Assembly: GCA_004123355.1 (NCBI GenBank)
Contig: SCHM01000003.1
Span: forward strand, 1,736,001-1,800,000
DNA: 64,000 bases
Reading direction: 5' to 3'
From: Amphirosellinia nigrospora
Taxonomy: Eukaryota; Ascomycota; Sordariomycetes; Xylariales; Xylariaceae
Numbering within the stretch: the stretch's first letter is position 1; each line of letters starts with the position of its first letter. The notes under the pieces are model-generated. The model made no database searches, had not been told where the DNA came from, and saw nothing but the letters and a program-made list of their open reading frames with translations. A program made the translations under genes and the position numbers. This document shows, piece after piece, positions 58,961 through 64,000 of this stretch.

Positions 58961-59821
58961 CTAGTTCACAATACCACCTTCCTCATTGTATCTATGCTCA
59001 CTTGTCCACTTCTTCAGAGCCTGAAAATCCCGACATCGGTGGACAGTTCCCCATCCTCGGACGCCACCAATAGTTTCGTTCTTTTCCTCCAAAGTCGAAT
59101 CTGCGGCACACATGAGAGCCTGACGAATATAATCGAAGCAATGCCGCATATGCGCAGCTGATGTTGCGTGCGAGTGGTGTGCTGTAGTAGCGGTTTCCCT
59201 CTCAGAGCCTGCAGCAGCGTAGTAGCCACGACGCAACATATCCTATGTGCCGCACACGTCAACAAATTGGGCTTGGCATGCAAGGTCTGGTCAGAATCAT
59301 ACTAAACAGTGCAGCTGGTGGAACACCGACACACAGTAGTGCCGCTCATTTCCAGAATCATTGTCAATTACCTTCACAAAGCCTCGGCCCTCTGCCAGTG
59401 TGTGTTAGAAGGTTGTGGTGCGTCACTATGTGAGACTAGATGACACCTTACGAGGGATCAAGCTCTCCCACGCAGAATTAGAGACGTCCGAAGCCGATTG
59501 GGTGTATGCCGAATCCTCAAGAAACACCATTTTACCGGTCGATATGATTGGTGCGGTCTCATTCTCGTGCATCGCGAGTCCTGCATCAGATTAGTAATGT
59601 CTATCGAGATGGCGTAGGTGCAGCCCACTGGCAGAACACATCATTTGCCTGGAAAGCGATCCCACCAAGATGCCAAAGACCAAGGTAGTAAGTAGTACCA
59701 GCGCCTCGCGGTTCCTCTGGAAAGCGTGTTTGAGCGATAGACGCGATTCTAGCCTCTCCTGTTGCCCGTGACAGTCCTGGCAAAGAACAGAATGTCCATC
59801 GTACGGACTTTCAGTCCCCAA
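58961..59821 (-). CDS. UstYa-family oxidase (DUF3328)
   Basis: An N-terminal membrane helix (ALVLLTTLVFGILVGSLSRQ) is followed by a luminal domain. Two 60-nt introns (59392-59451 and 59243-59302) join AWESLIP, GRGFVKVIDNDSGN, VSVFHQLHCL and AHMRHCFDYIRQALMCAADS. The two HxxHC motifs (HQLHC, HMRHC) that define active UstYa enzymes are both present, and the C-terminus has GGVRGWGTVHRCRDFQAL as usual. UstYa proteins form oxidative cross-links in ribosomal peptides such as ustiloxin, asperipin and phomopsin. The 5' end is uncertain: the frame is open to about 59821 without a clear ATG, and a TAA at 59591-59593 interrupts exon 1. It is divergently placed from the precursor gene at 60389, sharing about 570 bp of upstream DNA. 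Confidence 0.88.
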
Positions 59822-60388
59822 AAAGGGGTTGAGGATGAAATAGGAGACGTGGGCATGACAATGATAAGGCTGGGATGTGAAACGAAATTAGTTCAGCAGA
59901 GTCTCTTTGCGAGCAGAATATGTGTGATGTCGAAGTTTAAGTGAAGTCTGAAAGCCGGTATTAATTCCCGAATCTTATCTACTTGCCAAGACAGTTTGTC
60001 GGGCCCGGGATTTACTAGCTTCGGGAAGGTCGATGATTAACATTCTTATCCTGGGCAGTGTTAGGCGATGGATCTGAACTTGGAGAACTCTGATTGAAGA
60101 TATGCTCATGTGACGATTACCTGCATTAATGGTACTGCCACAGTCAGGCAACAAAGAAGGCAATTTCACTTTCCTTCGGCAAATTGCGCTTTCAATAACC
60201 CACAGCCCAAAGTGTGGCAAGATGCTATAAATTATATATATATGAAACCTAGACGTCTGTTCTTCGAAATGTTTCTTTCAGGAACTCACAGCTTCTTGTG
60301 CAACGTGATTTTATATTAGCTTTCGATATTTATTTATTATCATCAACTTACAATCGTTCAATCGACACAACATCAGACTGATTGAAAC
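59822..60388. promoter_or_regulatory. bidirectional promoter of UstYa and precursor genes
   Basis: 567 bp between divergent genes. A strong TATA-type run lies at 60224-60242 on the plus strand (TATAAATTATATATATATG), about 150 nt before the precursor ATG. No gene seen inside. A shared promoter implies co-expression. Confidence 0.5.
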
Positions 60389-61348
60389 ATGAAACCATTT
60401 TCCGTTGTGATTACCATCGCCTATCCATCAATACCGTAAAGGCATTGCCGACGAAGGACAAAGGTACGTGGGTACAATCATGTCCACATTCGTCAACTAA
60501 CTGTGTACCCAGACGATGCTACCAACTGGTACTCTGATTCAGCTGCTGGGGTTGCCGAATCCCTCAAACGCGATGACGCTACTAACTGGTACTCTGATTC
60601 TGCTGCTGGGGTTGCTGAATCTCTATCGAAGCCAAAACGCGATGACAGTACCAACTGGTACTCTGATTCCGCCTCAGGCGTTGCTGAATCCTTGTCGAAG
60701 CTGAAACGTAATGACAAAACCAACTGGTACTCTGATTCAGCATCTGGAATAGAGCAGTCTCTTGGGAAAAGGTCCATGACATCAGACGAGAAAGAAACGT
60801 ACGAGAAATCACTCAGAGACTGGATCTACGAGGATATGAGAAGTAAGCCCTTGCGAGAAAGTTCCGAACGAGGTAAGGCATTGTTCGAATTTACCCCCAA
60901 GCCACGCAACGATACGGTAGATCGTTGGCATGTGCCTGCTGAGCTGCAAGACCGCTTCAACGCCACAGATTCTGACGCTGAGCGGCGTTAGCATCTTAAA
61001 TTATTACCTGATGGTCACGGGCCGAGAGCCAAAGCCGGCTACCGAGCTCGGCTTCCAGCCAACATTCGACAAACCGGGCCTTACAGAGACAAACGAAGTT
61101 GGCTACGGATATGCCTTGGCCGGTCAACATCAGACTCACTGCACCGACTTTGTTGCCGACGCGATTGATATCGGAAAAGACAATTTGAACGACTTTTTTC
61201 TGAAGCATACTATTCACTGTCTGGGTCTTCTAAAGTACCTGGCACCTCAATTGACTATGAACAGCCTACAAGCTTCTTGTTAGCTCAGGCTAACGAGCGG
61301 GTAGCGAAGAACTATTCCCAGACAATCAAGGATGAGGTTGCAAATTGA
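60389..61348 (+). CDS. repeat RiPP precursor, apparently fused to a UstYa-like domain
   Basis: Exon 1 (60389-60463) encodes a signal peptide (MKPFSVVITIA and a hydrophobic continuation after one missing base at 60420) ending in a GTACGT donor. A 49-nt intron with CTAAC leads to exon 2 (60513-60986). This holds four tandem units sharing TNWYSDSA and ending in Lys-Arg, the Kex2 cleavage signal, then a tail (MTSDEKETYEKSLRDWIYED... NDTVDRWHVPAELQDRF). The frame then meets a TAG (60989-60991); a 40-nt candidate intron (60987-61026) would join it to a third exon with ELGFQPTFDKPGL, GYGYALAGQHQTHC and FLKHTIHCLGLLK, that is, two HxxHC motifs as in UstYa. One missing C near 61238 is needed to reach the stop at 61348; the model totals 290 residues. 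Signal peptide, Kex2 repeats with Trp-Tyr cores and an adjacent UstYa and P450 mark a dikaritin-type peptide pathway. Alternatively the 3' part is a separate gene. Confidence 0.75.
60513..60770 (+). repeat. four core-peptide repeats
   Basis: Units of about 20-23 residues: DDATNWYSDSAAGVAESLKR, two longer ones ending SKPKR and SKLKR, and a last one (NDKTNWYSDSASGIEQSL) ending GKR. TNWYSDSA is invariant; variation falls in the first three positions and after the core. Confidence 0.92.
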
Positions 61349-61564
61349 GCGGCATATTCAACATTTCCGCTTATGAATTAAGGAAGATAGGCTACAGAGT
61401 ATTGATACGAGAGGAAGCGATGGAAAACGCCACTCATTTGTGTTAACCCTTTGCACTATTCATTCATTAGGTACTTAGCTGGTTCGGATCAGCTTTTGAG
61501 TTTGTACACGCTTGGAATTCGCTGAATGAAATGAATGTAACTGAAAGTCTTTTGCACGCTAAAT
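61349..61564. other. 3' flank of the precursor gene
   Basis: No further gene seen before the repeat remnants. Confidence 0.4.
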
Positions 61565-61665
61565 GTGACAAGGGCTTGTGTTCAGCTAATGATATGTTGG
61601 GGTCTACTGGTTTCCTAATGCTGAATTTAGATAGAATTCAAGGACCTTCAAACCTCCCAGGCTAC
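61565..61665 (+). repeat. dispersed repeat family 1, internally deleted copy
   Basis: GTGACAAGGGCTTGTGTTCA as in copy A, then an internal deletion, then TAGATAGAATTCAAGGACC. Confidence 0.5.
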
Positions 61666-62305
61666 CTGTTAATGCATGGCCTTACTAATGTAACTCTGCT
61701 CCACGACGCCTGCAGGCTATAAAGCTTAGGTACCATTAAAGGCTACAAATCGGTACAATGCCGGAGACCCCCATTATCAACACATCTACCGCCATTTAAT
61801 CCCGCTACGACCTAAGCTCTTCTCTTCACGCGCAAATTCTTATTGTCATCACGCTGACCATGCGGGCTAATGGTTAGAAGGACCGGACGACTACAAGGTA
61901 CTCTTGATAGGCTCTCGGCATTCCATTGGGTCAATCTTGACAATAGCGTTGGCGGCGGGCTGGTTGCCCAAGTACTATGTACGGTATCTTTCCATCATTT
62001 GGAGGTATTATATGATGGAGCACAATACCCTTCCACACCGATTAGGAAACCTTGTTCTTGTTGAGCCTCATTTCAAATAACAGACTGAACGCGTAGGCGC
62101 GGTTAGCGAGAATTCTGACTCTTGGCGGATTCATCATACCCACCATGTCTTCTGCTGCTCGCTATCATAAACATATGATTTTTGATCGGCATCCGAGGTA
62201 GCACGCGGTTGCATACCCCTGCAAGGCTGGATCGCCATGATAATAATCACCCAAGCTTTGGAAGAATATTTACTATGTACACACTTGCCCCTGAGGGCAG
62301 ATCTT

Positions 62306-62690
62306 GTGACAAGGGCCTGTGCTCAGGTGCTTGGAATAAAGAGTTCAATTTAGCTAATAATCTCTTTGGGGCTCTAGGGGCTCTAGTTTCCTAATTCTGA
62401 CTTCAATGTAACCTCGCCCATGCCCTCAATTTATAGACGAATTCCCAGGTCCTCTGCCTCCTCGCAGGCCTCCGAAAGCCTGACTCCTCGAGAGGGGTCG
62501 AGGCTATTCAACCAATACGAGTATACAAATATATTATGTCTCAGCCCACGATAATGCCTCGGAGCGATACCTCGGAGCGATGCCGGTCTTCCAGGTCCTT
62601 CCAGGACCTTCCATGAGTTTCCAGGAGTCTGTGTGGCTTCTGTGGCTAGGTCCTGTGGCTGGCCCTAGGGTGGTCCGTGTGACAGATCTG
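62306..62690 (+). repeat. dispersed repeat family 1, copy B
   Basis: Colinear with 20484-20810 (GTGACAAGGGCCTGTG, TTCAATGTAACCTCGCCCAT, GGAGTCTGTGTGGCTTCTGT). Clearly the same element, about 80% similar by eye. Confidence 0.7.
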
Positions 62691-64000
62691 ACGTGGCGCC
62701 TGGCGCACCTATCTTTGACATCGCTGTCCATTGGAATCGTCAAGGCCGTTGATGATGCGTAATCCGATAGCTTGCAGTAACCCAAGGCTTATCCTGATGT
62801 TATGTGATTGTTACATTAGGCTGACGATACAACTCAGTTTGTCACACCATGAATCTCATAGAATCCTCTGCAGTTATCGAAATTAGTACGCCTAAGTCTT
62901 CCGTACTACATTTAATGGGTGGATTACCTGACCACCTGATCTGCCAATGTATCTTACTCAGATGAGGCCTGGAAGTGGGAATGCGGTGAGGAGATACTAC
63001 GTAAGGCAGGCTTGAGCCTGTACCCCACATCCATATATCAATATCAACTAGAGCGGGAACATGGTGCCCGCATGAACAGATTGAGCAGAGCTTTGCGTGA
63101 TCCTCACCTATACCGTTGCACGAATATCGCGTCACTACATTCATAACCCTAGTTCCACACCAGTTCTGAGGTTCGCCGAACACGACCACTTTCAAGCGTA
63201 TGCATTAAAGGAGGTTCCGATTTAGTTCTCCCACTACTCTTACAGTCCCACCCAAAAGTCATTTGAGCAACTGTCACAAGGGCTCAGATATAAGACTTGG
63301 AATTGATTCAGATTGAGTAATAAGCAAATACGATGCCAAAGGGGTCATGAAGATCTAAGTTCCTATTCGTGCCCTTTTATGCCCAGAATTCTCCTCTCCT
63401 TTCCTACAGCTTCGTGGACCTCCGCCAACCCAAAGAGAGACCTGTATAGCCGGAGACTGAGTGTCTCGGTGTTCGAGCTCAGCTTCGGTGTCTGCTTGAG
63501 ACTCACGATAACTTCGTACGACTGCCTCAGCCTCGTAGGGTAGTGTTTAGCGAACTCCGTGTGGGGTCCGTGTGGCACTGTATCCCGCACTCAGCCAGAT
63601 CCGTGTAACAGCAACGGATGAAGAACATACCTACTATTTCTCCTGTATCTGTTGAATCATATCTTTAGATACGATAGACTGAAGACCATAGTTTCTTTGT
63701 TCACTGCCGTATCATGATGTATCAACAGTAACTACGTGTCATATTAGGTCAAACTGAAGAAATAGCAACGAACTTATTAAATTCATCGGCGTTTCATCGT
63801 AGAACAAAGAAATTCGTGAACCACCCCAACTAGTTGTGTATTTAATCCCATTCATAGTGTCACCTAGGAAACATGTGTGATTTCCCGCACAGCCCATCCC
63901 CTTACAATGGCGCCAAGCAAGCTGAATGACCATGGTGTGCATTGCCCACAGATATGTCAGTAGAATAATGAGAGACTAACGATAATGCAGGCCTTCCTTA
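62691..64000. other. gene-free end of window
   Basis: No supported gene. Several short frames lack features. A family-2-like fragment may lie near 63650-63720 (GTTTCTTTGTTCACTG). Confidence 0.4.

Noticed and set aside
60493-60812. Antisense repetitive frames opposite the precursor
   Set aside because: They repeat only because the core-peptide units repeat on the plus strand; no start or leader.
63508-63518. ATAACTTCGTA, the first bases of a loxP arm
   Set aside because: No spacer and no inverted second arm; chance match.
1-64000. CRISPR arrays, bacterial operons or rRNA
   Set aside because: None seen; the spliced genes are fungal nuclear.

Overview
This window is nuclear DNA of a filamentous ascomycete (Pezizomycotina, most likely Sordariomycetes; a Xylariales-type genome would fit, but that is inference). 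The evidence is short GT-AG introns (about 49-260 nt) with CTAAC/CTGAC-like branch sites, gene families typical of these fungi (Zn2Cys6 regulator, DUF6594, fungal rhodopsin-like membrane proteins, UstYa/DUF3328, class II-type peroxidase, trt5-like methyltransferase), TATA boxes about 35-165 nt before starts, and long AT-rich spacers with decayed repeats.

Layout. 0-9 kb: decayed ankyrin pieces and several damaged hypothetical genes, one secreted. 9-18 kb: housekeeping genes, namely DUG2-type glutathione degradosome subunit, TIM17, a threonine-nucleophile asparaginase-family hydrolase and a DUF6594 membrane protein. 18.5-21.7 kb: a partly duplicated Gly-Asp-Arg repeat gene around repeat-rich DNA. 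21.8-24.3 kb: secreted dipeptidyl-peptidase IV. 25.6-46 kb: a neighbourhood of aromatic and oxidative enzymes, namely homogentisate dioxygenase, FAD monooxygenase, trt5-like methyltransferase, a Zn2Cys6 regulator, fumarylacetoacetate hydrolase, a secreted heme peroxidase and a dienelactone hydrolase. A miniature LTR-like element lies at 32.3-33.1 kb. 47-55 kb: DUF885 peptidase, O-methyltransferase and rhodopsin-like membrane protein. 56.6-61.4 kb: a cytochrome P450, a canonical UstYa oxidase, and, divergent from it, a gene for a secreted protein with four Kex2-type repeats. 61.4-64 kb: repeat remnants.

The most notable system is the 56.6-61.4 kb locus. It has the hallmarks of a dikaritin-type fungal RiPP cluster (ribosomally made, Kex2-cut peptides cross-linked by UstYa oxidases). 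Four tandem units share the core TNWYSDSA and end in Lys-Arg. They are followed in the same apparent gene by a region with two more HxxHC motifs, so the precursor looks fused to its own UstYa-like domain. A UstYa gene and a P450 stand next door.

A second notable observation is a pair of homologous introns, 145 and 146 nt long, in two unrelated genes 39 kb apart (3029-3173 and 42401-42546), as expected of introner-like elements.

Caution: many otherwise convincing genes, including housekeeping ones, carry single-base frameshifts, mostly next to short homopolymers and mostly of the missing-base kind. TIM17, the peroxidase, the dienelactone hydrolase and the P450 are intact. Uncorrected long-read errors are the simplest explanation, so the frameshifted genes are listed as CDS with the break noted unless decay is otherwise evident.
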